This document shows, piece after piece, positions 9,523 to 18,138 of a stretch of 64,000 nt of DNA (positions within the stretch are counted from its first letter, which is position 1; the number at the start of each line of letters is the position of its first letter). The notes under the pieces were generated by a model. It was not told where the DNA came from and searched no databases. It worked only from the letters and a program-made list of their open reading frames with translations. The stretch comes from Erysipelotrichaceae bacterium 66202529 (GTDB lineage: Bacteria; Bacillota_I; Bacilli_A; Erysipelotrichales; Erysipelotrichaceae): the NCBI GenBank assembly GCA_017161075.1, contig CP046174.1, positions 1,178,001-1,242,000 of the forward strand. The letters are read 5' to 3'. The position numbers were made by a program, and so were the translations under genes.

Positions 9523-9929
9523 CTGTATGGAAAAGCTATATGCGTCTATCTTCAGGTAACGCTGGAACGCATAGGAATTAGGATTGATTCAGGTTGCCTA
9601 AGTCTTGTGCTGGTTATTGCAGTTCTACATATAGGAAATGAGATCAAAGTGTAACAGCTCGCTGTCACAGGCAAGCACTTAATAGTGATGGAGAAAGTGT
9701 GTGGACGGGTATAAACAGATTTGAACCAAAAATTTTTATACCTGCTTTTATGTTTTTTCTGAGCATCTGCTTTTTTATTGATTTTAAAATTATGGCACAG
9801 AATTATAAAGAATGCTTTCAGAACTTAGTTAGATGCTGATCATAACGATATGTATGCGACGCTTGTTTGGGCAAAGCTGTCAGGTTTCGTATTTGAAAGG
9901 ATTATTTCAAAGTTGTTTGCTTGTTTGCA
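9523..9929. other. Gene-free spacer
   Basis: About 400 bp without a believable reading frame, RNA fold or repeat that I could find. Confidence 0.5.
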
Positions 9930-9949
9930 AGTGTATTTAGTGATACACT
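9930..9949 (+). promoter_or_regulatory. Inverted repeat upstream of the DHH gene
   Basis: AGTGTAT (9930-9936) and ATACACT (9943-9949) are perfect arms around a 6-nt centre, 31 bp before the start codon and just upstream of an AT-rich -10-like sequence (TAGTAT, 9952-9957). This suggests a repressor operator; the regulator is unknown. Confidence 0.45.
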
Positions 9950-9979
9950 GATAGTATATATATCAAAGGAGGAGCTCGC

Positions 9980-10897
9980 ATGAGATTATTGACAAGATCA
10001 GATTTTGACGGTTTGGCATGTGCCGTTTTTCTGAAGGAAGCGGGTATTATCGATCATTGGAAATTTGTGCATCCAAAGGATTTGCAGGATGGTCTGGTTG
10101 AGGTTTGTGAGGATGACTGTCTTGCGAATGTGCCGTTTGTGGAAGGCTGCGGCTTGTGGTTTGACCATCATTCCAGTGAAGAGGAACGTAATGCATATAA
10201 AGGAAAATATAAAGGGGAAAGCAGAACCTCACCAAGCTGTGCGCATATTATTTATGAATATTATGGCGGTAAAGAGCGATTTCCAAAATATGATGATTTA
10301 TTGGAGGCTGTAGATAAGGTTGACAGTGCTAATTTGAGCATTGATGAGGTGCTGCATCCGAGTGAATGGATTCTGCTCGGCTTTATTATGGATCCCCGTA
10401 CCGGGCTTGGGCGCTTTCATGATTTCAGAATCAGTAACTATGCATTGATGGAAGAAATGATTAACTGGTGTCATACGAAAAATATTCATGAAATCATGGC
10501 GGAAGCAGATGTAAAGGAACGCATCGAGCTTTACTGGGATCAAAATGATAAATTTATTGATATGGTAAAGGCTCATACGGTTGTGGAAAACCGTATCATA
10601 ATTTCAGATTTGCGCGGTGTTGATCCAATTTATACAGGAAATCGTTTTCTGATTTACAGCCTGTATCCACAAGCCAATATTTCTGTATGGATTGTAAACG
10701 GAAAGGGTGGAAAGGGGTGTTCTGCGGCAGTTGGCTACAGTATCTTGAATAGAACCTGTGAAATTGATGTCGGCGCTCTTATGCTGAAATATGGCGGAGG
10801 CGGACACAGAGTTGTCGGTACCTGCCAGTTTGATGATGCACATATGGAAAGCGGATTGAATAGTTTGCTGGAGGAAATGAAAGCTCTGAATATCTGA
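9980..10897 (+). CDS. DHH-family phosphoesterase
   Basis: A 305-residue DHH-superfamily protein. Metal-binding motifs include RSDFDGLACAV at the N-terminus and FDHHSSEE in the middle; the C-terminal DHHA1-like part has KYGGGGHRVVGTCQF. Such proteins hydrolyse phosphoesters in short oligonucleotides, cyclic dinucleotides or polyphosphate, and this subgroup is often labelled exopolyphosphatase without proof. A very strong ribosome binding site (AAAGGAGGAG) precedes it and a terminator follows, so it is a single-gene unit. Confidence 0.8.
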   Translation: MRLLTRSDFDGLACAVFLKEAGIIDHWKFVHPKDLQDGLVEVCEDDCLANVPFVEGCGLWFDHHSSEEERNAYKGKYKGESRTSPSCAHIIYEYYGGKERFPKYDDLLEAVDKVDSANLSIDEVLHPSEWILLGFIMDPRTGLGRFHDFRISNYALMEEMINWCHTKNIHEIMAEADVKERIELYWDQNDKFIDMVKAHTVVENRIIISDLRGVDPIYTGNRFLIYSLYPQANISVWIVNGKGGKGCSAAVGYSILNRTCEIDVGALMLKYGGGGHRVVGTCQFDDAHMESGLNSLLEEMKALNI

Positions 10898-10989
10898 TTG
10901 AAAATGCTTTCGTATATAAATCAGTATGGATATAGCTATGAAAGAAGAATATCGGCCAGATTGTTGAACCATGGAAATATAGGAAAAGG

Positions 10990-11027
10990 CACAGAGAGTG
11001 AATTGATAATTCTCTGTGTTTTTTATT
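10990..11027 (+). terminator. Terminator of the DHH gene
   Basis: CACAGAGA (10990-10997) pairs perfectly with TCTCTGTG (11011-11018), followed by TTTTTTATTT. Confidence 0.88.
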
Positions 11028-11295
11028 TCTATCTGTATTTTTTACTGAACATATTTAAGTTCTACATACACAGAACGCTGTTTTGCATAACTGAAAACAC
11101 GCAGCTTGCGGATATATTGAAGATATGACGTTGTATCTAAAAGCAATAGAACTTCCAAGCATTTCTTTGATAAAATAAGCATAAATGGAAGTAGTGAAAT
11201 TGCGTAGATAATCATACTTTTTATATCTGTTCCATCATATAGGAAGGATGAGAATACAGCATGAAATTATTTTCTATACAGCTGAATATAGGTAC
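11028..11295. other. Gene-free spacer
   Basis: About 270 bp between convergent genes. No credible reading frame is seen; only the terminator at 11297-11330 stands out. Confidence 0.4.
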
Positions 11296-11296
11296 A

Positions 11297-11330
11297 AAAA
11301 AGGTAGATGCATACAATCATCCACCTTTTT
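11297..11330 (-). terminator. Terminator of the hydrogenase gene (bidirectional form)
   Basis: AAAAAGGT-a-GATG (11297-11309) pairs with CATC-c-ACCTTTTT (11318-11330) with one mismatch. T-runs occur in both directions. It lies about 140 bp past the minus-strand stop. Confidence 0.75.
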
Positions 11331-11471
11331 AAAGCCTTTTATGAAATGCATATGATGCTCTGAAATAGGAGATTTTATTTGCTTGGTTATGGAATTACTC
11401 ATATAGAAAAGCATTGCTTCAGGATAACCATATACCTCACATTTTACCTGTTTATGATTTAGATGTTTATA

Positions 11472-13349
11472 TTAAGAAAGCTTTTCAAACATATCCTTCG
11501 GTACAGTACAAATCGGGCATTTATAATCATCGCTTTCCTTAGTGATATCCCCCTCGTAGATATAACCGCAGATGGTACAGCGGTAACGAATATCAGCTGC
11601 TTGTTCCTGTACAGGCTCCTGTGAAGGTGTATCCTCCACCTTGACGAACATATCCTTCGGTACAGTACAGATTGGGCATTTATAGTCATCACTTTCCTTA
11701 GTGATATCCCCTTCATAGATATAACCGCAGATGGTACAGCGGTAACGAATATCAGCTGTTTGTTCCTGTACAGGCTCCTGTGAAGGTGTATCCTCCACCT
11801 TGACGAACATATCCTTCGGTACAGTACAGATTGGGCATTTATAGTCATCACTTTCCTTAGTGATATCCCCTTCATAGATATAACCGCAGATGGTACAGCG
11901 GTACTGCACACGCTCTGCTTCCTTTATCGCAGCTTCCTTGGCAGCCGTTTCCTTCTGATACATATCTTCATAACGGGAAGGATTCTCATTCAAATCCTGT
12001 CTTGCTTCATAGCTTGTATGTAATAAAGCCTCGGCAAGATCACTTAGCGGCTTGCCGTAAAATTCCTTATAAACCTCTTGGATATGCGGATTATCATGAG
12101 AATTTCGTAAAGCTACACTGCTGTCTTTATCATACAGTGCCTGAATTCTTGCCTTTCGTACCACATCCATATCCTCGCCGATATGCTTTGTCTGTCCACC
12201 ACCGGAAATACAGCCTCCCGGACAGGTCATGACCTCGACAAAATCGAAATGCTCTTTATTGACCTTGAGATGGTGGAGAAATTTTCTGGCATTATCAGTA
12301 CCATGGATCACAGCAACCTTCAGCGGAATATTTTGAATGACAAGCTCAGCCTTGCGGACGCCCGCCATACCGCGAACTGCCTCCAGCTTTAACAGCTCAT
12401 CGCTTGGCTGTTTCTTTGTAAGAAAATAATAGGCACTGCGGATTGCGGCTTCCATAACGCCTCCTGTATTACCGAAAATGATACCGGCTCCACTTCCTCT
12501 TGGCATCAGTGCATCATAATCGCTTTCTTCTATGTGATCCAAATCCAGATTTCTTGCCCGCATCCAGTTTGCTAGTTCTCTTGTTGTTACAACACGGTCA
12601 CAGTCCTGTGCTGATTCTCTATCCAGATAATTTGCAGCATCACTCAGCTCCTCGCGGACAATCTCAAATTTCTTAGCAGTGCATGGTGTGATGGCAACGA
12701 CATAGATATCGTTGGGATCAAGGCTTTCCTTTTCCGCAAACCAGGTCTTTATGGTTGGTGCGAACATGGAAATAGGTGATTTACTGGTGGAAATATTCGG
12801 AAGCAGCTCCGGATAATAGGTTTCCACAAATTTCACCCAGGCAGGACAGCAGCTGGTAAACTGGGGAAGCGGCTTATCTGTCTGTATCCGCTCTATCAGC
12901 TCACTTGCCTCCTCCATAATGGTCAGATCAGCAGCAAAAGTTGTATCGAAAACATAATCAAAGCCAAGTGCACGCAGGCTGCCAACCATCTGTTCCTCCA
13001 CATAGCTTCCTGGCTGCATTCCAAACTCCTCTCCCAGAGATACGCGAACACTTGGAGATGTGATAGCAACAACCTTTTTGCTGTTATCTTGGATAACAGA
13101 CTGTACCTGCATCCAGTCCTGAATTTCAGTAATAGCACCTGTTGGACAGACATTTGCACACTGTCCGCAGTGAATGCAGATTGCTGTATCACCCGTTTTC
13201 ACCAGGTCATAATGATGTCCCACGGAAATCTGCTTTTGACATACGTCGCGGCATTGCCCGCATCGTATACAAAGACTTTCAATTCTGCGAATGGCCGGAT
13301 TCCCTTCCTCGATGGGAACCCGTACATCCATGGATAAATGTTTACTCAT
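11472..13349 (-). CDS. [FeFe] hydrogenase with three C-terminal rubredoxin domains
   Basis: A 625-residue cytoplasmic enzyme. Two [4Fe-4S] ferredoxin motifs (Cys27/30/33/37 and Cys58/61/64/68) feed a catalytic H-cluster domain with its signatures TSCCPAW (165-171), PCTAKKFE (from 222) and CPGGCISGGG (Cys376, Cys380). After about residue 470 come three nearly identical rubredoxin modules (about 483-520, 536-573, 589-625), each with CTICG and CPICTVPKDMF cysteine pairs. The enzyme should make or use H2, or serve as a redox sink. Rubredoxins are one-electron carriers, so the tail may wire it to rubredoxin-type partners such as peroxide or superoxide reductases (inference). AGAGGAGAT precedes the start. 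Confidence 0.92.
   Translation of the reverse strand: MSKHLSMDVRVPIEEGNPAIRRIESLCIRCGQCRDVCQKQISVGHHYDLVKTGDTAICIHCGQCANVCPTGAITEIQDWMQVQSVIQDNSKKVVAITSPSVRVSLGEEFGMQPGSYVEEQMVGSLRALGFDYVFDTTFAADLTIMEEASELIERIQTDKPLPQFTSCCPAWVKFVETYYPELLPNISTSKSPISMFAPTIKTWFAEKESLDPNDIYVVAITPCTAKKFEIVREELSDAANYLDRESAQDCDRVVTTRELANWMRARNLDLDHIEESDYDALMPRGSGAGIIFGNTGGVMEAAIRSAYYFLTKKQPSDELLKLEAVRGMAGVRKAELVIQNIPLKVAVIHGTDNARKFLHHLKVNKEHFDFVEVMTCPGGCISGGGQTKHIGEDMDVVRKARIQALYDKDSSVALRNSHDNPHIQEVYKEFYGKPLSDLAEALLHTSYEARQDLNENPSRYEDMYQKETAAKEAAIKEAERVQYRCTICGYIYEGDITKESDDYKCPICTVPKDMFVKVEDTPSQEPVQEQTADIRYRCTICGYIYEGDITKESDDYKCPICTVPKDMFVKVEDTPSQEPVQEQAADIRYRCTICGYIYEGDITKESDDYKCPICTVPKDMFEKLS
11487..11912 (-). repeat. 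159-bp tandem repeat encoding rubredoxin modules
   Basis: The sequence ATATCCTTCGGTACAGTAC recurs at 11491, 11650 and 11809, giving an exact 159-bp (53-codon) period over about 2.7 copies. Copies differ by only a few bases, including synonymous ones, so duplication or gene conversion is recent. Confidence 0.95.
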
Positions 13350-13370
13350 AAGTTTATCTCCTCTATAGTT

Positions 13371-13393
13371 AAATTAAGAATTATTCTTAATTT
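13371..13393 (-). promoter_or_regulatory. Perfect 23-bp palindrome, Fur/PerR-like box
   Basis: AAATTAAGAAT and ATTCTTAATTT flank a single central T. The core has the 7-1-7 layout of Fur-family sites (TAAGAAT-n-ATTCTTA; five of seven positions per half match both TGATAAT of Fur and TTATAAT of PerR). It lies just downstream of the hydrogenase -10, where a bound repressor would block initiation. The regulator is inferred. Confidence 0.65.
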
Positions 13394-13401
13394 GTATTTT
13401 T

Positions 13402-13430
13402 ATTTTACCTTTTTATGGAAAAGAAGTCAA
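13402..13430 (-). promoter_or_regulatory. Hydrogenase promoter
   Basis: On the minus strand TTGACT (13425-13430) and TAAAAT (13402-13407) are 17 bp apart, close to the sigma-A consensus. Confidence 0.8.
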
Positions 13431-13440
13431 CAACATAAGA

Positions 13441-13731
13441 AAATCTTTTATATAATGTTTATTTGGATGGATATAGATTGTTAAAAATTAAAAAAGTGTA
13501 TTGACTTAGAACTCTCTCGAATTTGTGTTTTAACAACAATCCTGCGTTGTTTTGGTTTGCAGCCAATGTGTGTGGGGGTGAATGATGTTACACGGCTGGG
13601 AATCTTTGATATCGCCATGCTGTCCAAAATTTCGAAGCTGGTGTATCTAGCTCCAACATGAAAAAAAAAACTGTCTGCAAAGTGAGCTGATGCTGGAGGA
13701 TATCCAGTATGCGTTATAATGTATGTAATTA
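13441..13731. other. Unassigned spacer, possible gene remnant
   Basis: About 290 bp with no complete gene. A plus-strand frame reads LTTILRCFGLQPMCVGVNDV and then TRLGIFDIAMLSKISKLVYL before a stop near 13662. It has no start and I do not recognise it. A terminator follows at 13732, so a plus-strand transcript probably existed. Confidence 0.3.
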
Positions 13732-13767
13732 GCATAGGGAATTTACATATTCCTTGTGCTTTTTATT
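13732..13767 (+). terminator. Orphan intrinsic terminator
   Basis: GCATAGGGAAT (13732-13742) pairs with ATTCCTTGTGC (13749-13759), with G-U pairs only, then TTTTTATTT. No intact gene precedes it on this strand. Confidence 0.7.
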
Positions 13768-13988
13768 TGGCTGAAATAGACAAAATCGCTTATAATAAGA
13801 GAAACGGAAAGGTCGTGGGAATATGAAAAGAGAATTACCGATTGGCATTGATAATTACAGAGAGCTTAAAGAAAAAAATTATTATGTTGTTGACAAGAGC
13901 AATTTAATTAAGGATTTTCTTAGCAATGGAATCAAGGTAACTTTAATTACACGGCCTAGAAGATTCGGAAAAACGATCAATCTAAGTA

Positions 13989-14008
13989 GGCGGTGCCCAC
14001 CCTTGGCG
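13989..14008 (+). repeat. Mini-insertion 1 (20 bp)
   Basis: GGCGGTGCCCACCCTTGGCG sits between AAGTA and TGCTT, splitting an ATG codon of the host gene. Confidence 0.88.
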
Positions 14009-14384
14009 TGCTTGCTGAATTCCTGGATATGAGAAAAGAAAGCAAAAAATTATTTGAAGATACAGATATCATGAAAACAACCTATATGACAGAATTGAAT
14101 CAGCATCCGGTGATTTTTCTGAGCTTTAAGGAGTGCAAGGGAAGTAAGCAGAATCTTGTGAAAAACATGAAGCTGGAAATCGCCCGCGAATTTGAACGTT
14201 ATAAGGATGTATTAAAACGTGAGGATATGAACAGACTGGAACAATCCCTATATGATTTTTTGATGCCGAGACTTTATGATTGCATGGATGAGGATGTCTT
14301 CGGACTGGATGATACATTAAGCTTTCAGATGCAGCGGATATATAATGTGTCAGGTAAGACTGTGTATCTGATACTGGATGAATA

Positions 14385-14404
14385 GGCATTGCCCGCCTCT
14401 GGTG
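14385..14404 (+). repeat. Mini-insertion 2 (20 bp)
   Basis: GGCATTGCCCGCCTCTGGTG sits between GAATA and TGATA, splitting the TAT of DEYDTP and creating a TAG stop. Confidence 0.88.
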
Positions 14405-14553
14405 TGATACACCATTTATTGAATCGCATATCCATGGTTATTATAGTGAGGTGAAGGATACTTTTTCTTCCATGCTGTCTAAATCTTTAAAGGGAAATCC
14501 ATATCTGAATAAAGCAATGATGACAGGGATTCAGCGAATCGCGAAAGAGAACA

Positions 14554-14574
14554 CACCACCGGCGGGCTTTAGCC
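14554..14574 (-). repeat. Mini-insertion 3 (21 bp, opposite orientation)
   Basis: On the minus strand it begins GGCTAAAGCCCGCC and ends GGTGGTG, between AAAAAA and TGTTC. Being 21 bp it keeps the frame and adds seven codons. The exact edges can slide by a few bases. Confidence 0.8.
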
Positions 14575-14716
14575 TTTTTTCAGGTCTTAATAATTTGTTT
14601 GTTTGTACTGTCAAAGATGAAGAGTATGCAAAATATTTTGGTTTTACAACAGAGGAAACGAAGCATCTATTAAAGGATTATGATTTAACTCTTAATGAAC
14701 ATGTGAAAGCAATGTA

Positions 14717-14736
14717 GGCGGTGCCCACCCATGGCG
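14717..14736 (+). repeat. Mini-insertion 4 (20 bp)
   Basis: GGCGGTGCCCACCCATGGCG sits between ATGTA and TGACG, splitting the TAT of MYDGY. It differs from insertion 1 at one base. Confidence 0.88.
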
Positions 14737-14993
14737 TGACGGATATCAATTTGGTTCTATAGAAATATACAATCCCTGGTCAATTATCAATTACGCAAGT
14801 ACCAAACGGCTGGAGGCATACTGGGTCAATACCAGTGAAAATAAAATGATACGAAGTTCTATACGAAAACGGGGCTTAGGGTTTAGCATATATTTTCAAA
14901 ATCTGATTGAAAACGGATATGTAGATGCTTATACAAAGATGCAGTCTTCCTTTTATGAAGAAGAGGCGGATGAGAGTCTGTGGGGATTGTTTG

Positions 14994-15013
14994 CACCACC
15001 GGCGGGCAATGCC
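14994..15013 (-). repeat. Mini-insertion 5 (20 bp, opposite orientation)
   Basis: On the minus strand it reads GGCATTGCCCGCCGGTGGTG. The edges are ambiguous by up to three bases; the flank here does not clearly show the A^TG target of the others. Confidence 0.75.
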
Positions 15014-15625
15014 TTAATGCAGGTTATTTGAAAATAGAGCGTGTCCTACGTGGAGATGAAATGCGATTGAAAATACCGAACGAAGAGGTACGCATGGAAT
15101 TTAAAAGCATTGTATCAGCCTTCTTGGAGGTTGGAGAAAATGATATTATCACTATGCTTAATGCATTGGTTCAGGGAAAGCTGAGTGAATTTGAGATGTT
15201 TTATCGTCAAATGTTATTAAAGCTTCCTTCCAGTTTTGATCTTCAACGGGAGAACAGCTATCACATGATGATGCTGGGTATGTGTGCATTTTTGTATGAG
15301 GATTATGAGGTACTGAGTAATCGAGAGGCCGGGAACGGTAGAAGTGATATCTGTTTAAAAGCACGTAGAGCAAATCAGTTACACGTGCTGATGGAATTTA
15401 AGTATACAAAGGATAAAAATCAGAATCTAAAGGAATTAGCAGAAATAGCATTAAAGCAGATTGATGATAAGAATTATGCAGCAGAGCTTAGCCTGCCCGT
15501 ACTGAAAATCGGACTTGCACATCGCGGTAAGGAACTGGAATTGGCAGCTTGTCTGTGTGAATCATGAAAGATTTATAATAAATGGATTATAAAGTCCATT
15601 GATTGAAAGAATATAAATTCGTGAG

Positions 15626-15653
15626 ATGCCGTATCAAAAGGATACGGCATTTT
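15626..15653 (+). terminator. Terminator of the ATPase/nuclease gene
   Basis: ATGCCGTATC (15626-15635) pairs perfectly with GATACGGCAT (15641-15650), followed by a short TTT. The weak T-run makes this only a probable terminator. Confidence 0.6.
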
Positions 15654-15799
15654 GACGATATATATTACAAAAGATTTGACTGTAATAGCTTAACGTAACA
15701 TCGGATTACGGCCTTTTATGCATTTTCTTTAAAACAGATGCAAGCTTTCCAAAAAAAGGGTATAATGTTTATTGTATATGATTTTGGAGGTTGATACAT

Positions 15800-16579
15800 A
15801 TGTCCAACATAGATAAGGCGATTGGAGTCTTTGACTCGGGCCTGGGTGGAATCAGTGTGTTAAAGGAGCTGCGATCTCTTATGCCGCAGGAGAATTATCT
15901 CTACTTTGGTGATTCCAGCTATGCGCCCTATGGTGTAAAAACGAAAGAGGAAATCACTGCGCGCTGCCGTAACATCTGTGAGTTTTTTATCAATAAGGGT
16001 GTAAAAGCAGTCGTGATCGCCTGCAACACAGCCACCAGTGCCTGCGTGAAAGAGCTACGCGCCCTGTATCCACAGCTTCCGATTATTGGTATGGAGCCGG
16101 CATTGAAGCCTGCTGTCAACGGAAAACATCAGCAAAGCGTACTTGTTTTGGCAACAAGGTTTACATTAAAAGAAAAAAAATTTGAACAGCTGATGTCCCA
16201 ATTTGATAAGGATAATACAATTTACCGTCAGCCCTGCCCAAAGCTGGTAGAGCTTGTGGAGGCCGGAAAACTGGATGATGTAGCGGCAGTGGATCATGCA
16301 CTCATGGAATATCTGGCACCCTATGAAAAGGAAACCATGGATAGTATCGTCCTGGGCTGTACACACTTTGTATTCTATCGTGACCGGATCCGTCAGCTGA
16401 TTGGTGATCATATCGCGCTTGTGGACGGTAATGCCGGTACAGCGAAGCATGTACGACAGCTGCTGGAAGAACGCTGGGAAGCAAAATCAAAAGCTGCACC
16501 TGTTGGAAGCATACACATATACAATTCCTCGAAGGAGGATAGAATTTTGAAGCTGTCCTGGGAGCTTTTGGAAAGATAA
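15800..16579 (+). CDS. murI: Glutamate racemase
   Basis: A 259-residue cofactor-independent racemase that converts L- to D-glutamate for peptidoglycan. Both catalytic cysteines are visible, in ACNTATSA and LGCTHFVFY, together with the N-terminal FDSGLGGISVLKEL and the YFGDSSYAPYG motif. The ATG at 15800 is preferred over the TTG at 15791 because GGAGG (15786-15790) is 9 bp upstream. It stands 78 bp before the aminopeptidase gene and could share its transcript. Confidence 0.95.
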   Translation: MSNIDKAIGVFDSGLGGISVLKELRSLMPQENYLYFGDSSYAPYGVKTKEEITARCRNICEFFINKGVKAVVIACNTATSACVKELRALYPQLPIIGMEPALKPAVNGKHQQSVLVLATRFTLKEKKFEQLMSQFDKDNTIYRQPCPKLVELVEAGKLDDVAAVDHALMEYLAPYEKETMDSIVLGCTHFVFYRDRIRQLIGDHIALVDGNAGTAKHVRQLLEERWEAKSKAAPVGSIHIYNSSKEDRILKLSWELLER

Positions 16580-16657
16580 GGAAAAACAATGGCACAGGAG
16601 TTGTCTTTATCAGAGATACGACTTATAATAAAAGACAGTATATAACGGAGGTAGATT

Positions 16658-18034
16658 ATGAGAGAAAATGCTTGGAAAAAGTATGACGAAGCCGGATTAA
16701 AGGAAGTATTCAACTATTGTGAAGGATACAAGAAATATATTTCCGACTGTAAAACAGAACGTGAATGTGTAAGTGAAAGTATCCGTATTGCGCAAGCTTA
16801 TGGCTATCGCAATCTGGAGGATGTCATCAGAAATAAGGAAACGCTGAAAAGCGGTGACAAGGTTTATGCCAACAATATGGGGAAGGGACTCGCGCTGTTT
16901 CTGATTGGTGAGGAACCAATGAGCAATGGATGCAATATCCTGGGAGCGCATGTGGATTCCCCGCGTCTGGATATCAAACAGAATCCTTTATATGAGGATA
17001 AGGAATTCGCTATGCTGGATACACATTATTATGGCGGTATTAAAAAGTATCAGTGGGTGACACTGCCGCTGGCACTGCATGGTGTTGTCGTAAAGAAAGA
17101 CGGTACAATGATTACACTCAATATCGGTGAAGATGATAACGATCCAATTGTTGGAATCAGCGATTTGCTTGTACATTTATCCGCAGATCAGATGAGCAAA
17201 AAGGCAAGCAATGTCATTGAGGGAGAAGACCTGAATGTGACGCTGGGAAGTATGCCGCTGAACGGTGAGGAAAAGGATGCTGTAAAGGCGAATATTTTGA
17301 AGCTGTTAAAGGAAACCTATGATTTTGAGGAGGATGATTTCGTATCTGCGGAAATTGAAGTTGTACCTGCCGGAAAAGCCAGAGATTACGGTCTTGATCG
17401 CAGTATGATTGCTGGCTATGGACATGATGATCGTATCTGCGCATACACCTCTATGATGGCACAGCTGGAAACAGAAGCGGTAAAGCGTACCGCTGTAACT
17501 CTGCTGGTTGACAAGGAAGAGGTTGGTAGCATAGGCGCTACCGGACAGCACTCCCGCTTTTTTGAGAATACGGTAGCTGAGGTTATGGATCGTCTGGGAG
17601 AATACAGTGAGCTGAATGTTCGCCGCGCTTTGAAAAATTCCAAGATGCTGAGCAGTGATGTATCTGCGGCATTCGATCCAAACTATGCGGCTGTAAATGA
17701 GGAGAAGAACTCCGCCTTTATGGGACACGGTCTGGTTTTCAATAAATATACAGGCTCCCGCGGCAAGGGGGGCTGCAATGATGCCAATGCTGAATATATG
17801 GCAGAGCTGAGAAATATTATGGATTCTGAGAATGTAACCTTCCAGACAGCAGAGCTTGGCAAGGTTGACCAGGGCGGTGGAGGAACTATTGCTTATATCC
17901 TGGCACAGTACAATATGGAGGTAATTGACAGTGGTATCGCATTGCACAATATGCATGCACCATGGGAAATTGCCAGCAAAATTGATATCTGGGAAGCAAC
18001 AAAGGGCTATAAAGCCTTCCTAAAACACGCATAA
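16658..18034 (+). CDS. M18-family aminopeptidase
   Basis: A 458-residue zinc aminopeptidase of the M18 family, which removes acidic or neutral N-terminal residues from peptides in the cytoplasm. The metal-binding motif GAHVDSPRLD (about residues 90-100), DKEEVGSIG and the C-terminal SGIALHNMHAPWE are characteristic. The length matches the family. A clear GGAGG precedes the start and a terminator follows. Confidence 0.93.
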   Translation: MRENAWKKYDEAGLKEVFNYCEGYKKYISDCKTERECVSESIRIAQAYGYRNLEDVIRNKETLKSGDKVYANNMGKGLALFLIGEEPMSNGCNILGAHVDSPRLDIKQNPLYEDKEFAMLDTHYYGGIKKYQWVTLPLALHGVVVKKDGTMITLNIGEDDNDPIVGISDLLVHLSADQMSKKASNVIEGEDLNVTLGSMPLNGEEKDAVKANILKLLKETYDFEEDDFVSAEIEVVPAGKARDYGLDRSMIAGYGHDDRICAYTSMMAQLETEAVKRTAVTLLVDKEEVGSIGATGQHSRFFENTVAEVMDRLGEYSELNVRRALKNSKMLSSDVSAAFDPNYAAVNEEKNSAFMGHGLVFNKYTGSRGKGGCNDANAEYMAELRNIMDSENVTFQTAELGKVDQGGGGTIAYILAQYNMEVIDSGIALHNMHAPWEIASKIDIWEATKGYKAFLKHA

Positions 18035-18047
18035 GCAAAGAAAAGAG

Positions 18048-18081
18048 GCTGTACAGAATGTGAATATCTGTGCAGCTTTTT
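18048..18081 (+). terminator. Terminator of the M18 aminopeptidase gene
   Basis: GCTGTACAGA (18048-18057) pairs with TCTGTGCAGC (18067-18076) with one G-U, then TTTTTC. Confidence 0.85.
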
Positions 18082-18138
18082 CGTTATGAATAAAAACTAA
18101 GGATAAAGCCATAAAGAAAAAGTCAAAAGATCAATCCC

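Larger units (their letters stand above)
13823..15567 (+). pseudogene. AAA-ATPase/PD-(D/E)XK nuclease gene broken by five 20-21 bp insertions
   Basis: The family is the AAA-ATPase-like plus PD-(D/E)XK (DUF1703-type) protein: GIDNYRELKEKNYYVVDKS, Walker A region RPRRFGKT, Walker B VYLILDEYDTP, YDGYQFG, IYNPWSI, YWVNTS, and a C-terminal nuclease-like domain with GRSDIC and FKYTK. As read, the frame is lost or stopped at 14008, 14383 and 14715 and again near 15014. Removing five short inserts (13989-14008, 14385-14404, 14554-14574, 14717-14736, 14994-15013; 101 nt in total) restores one frame of 547 codons with no other defect and recovers family-consensus residues at the junctions (LSMLAEF, DEYDTP, ENIFSGL, MYDGYQFG). 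The function of the family is unclear; the genes are multicopy and possibly mobile. Confidence 0.88.

Noticed and set aside
10898..11128. 76-aa plus-strand frame after the DHH gene
   Set aside because: It runs through a strong intrinsic terminator and has no ribosome binding site.
11459..11911. 150-aa minus-strand repeat frame
   Set aside because: It is the hydrogenase rubredoxin repeat read in another frame; the cysteine motifs are only in the chosen frame.
13823..15567. Intein or self-splicing intron explanation for the ATPase gene breaks
   Set aside because: The inserts are only 20-21 bp, far too short for either.
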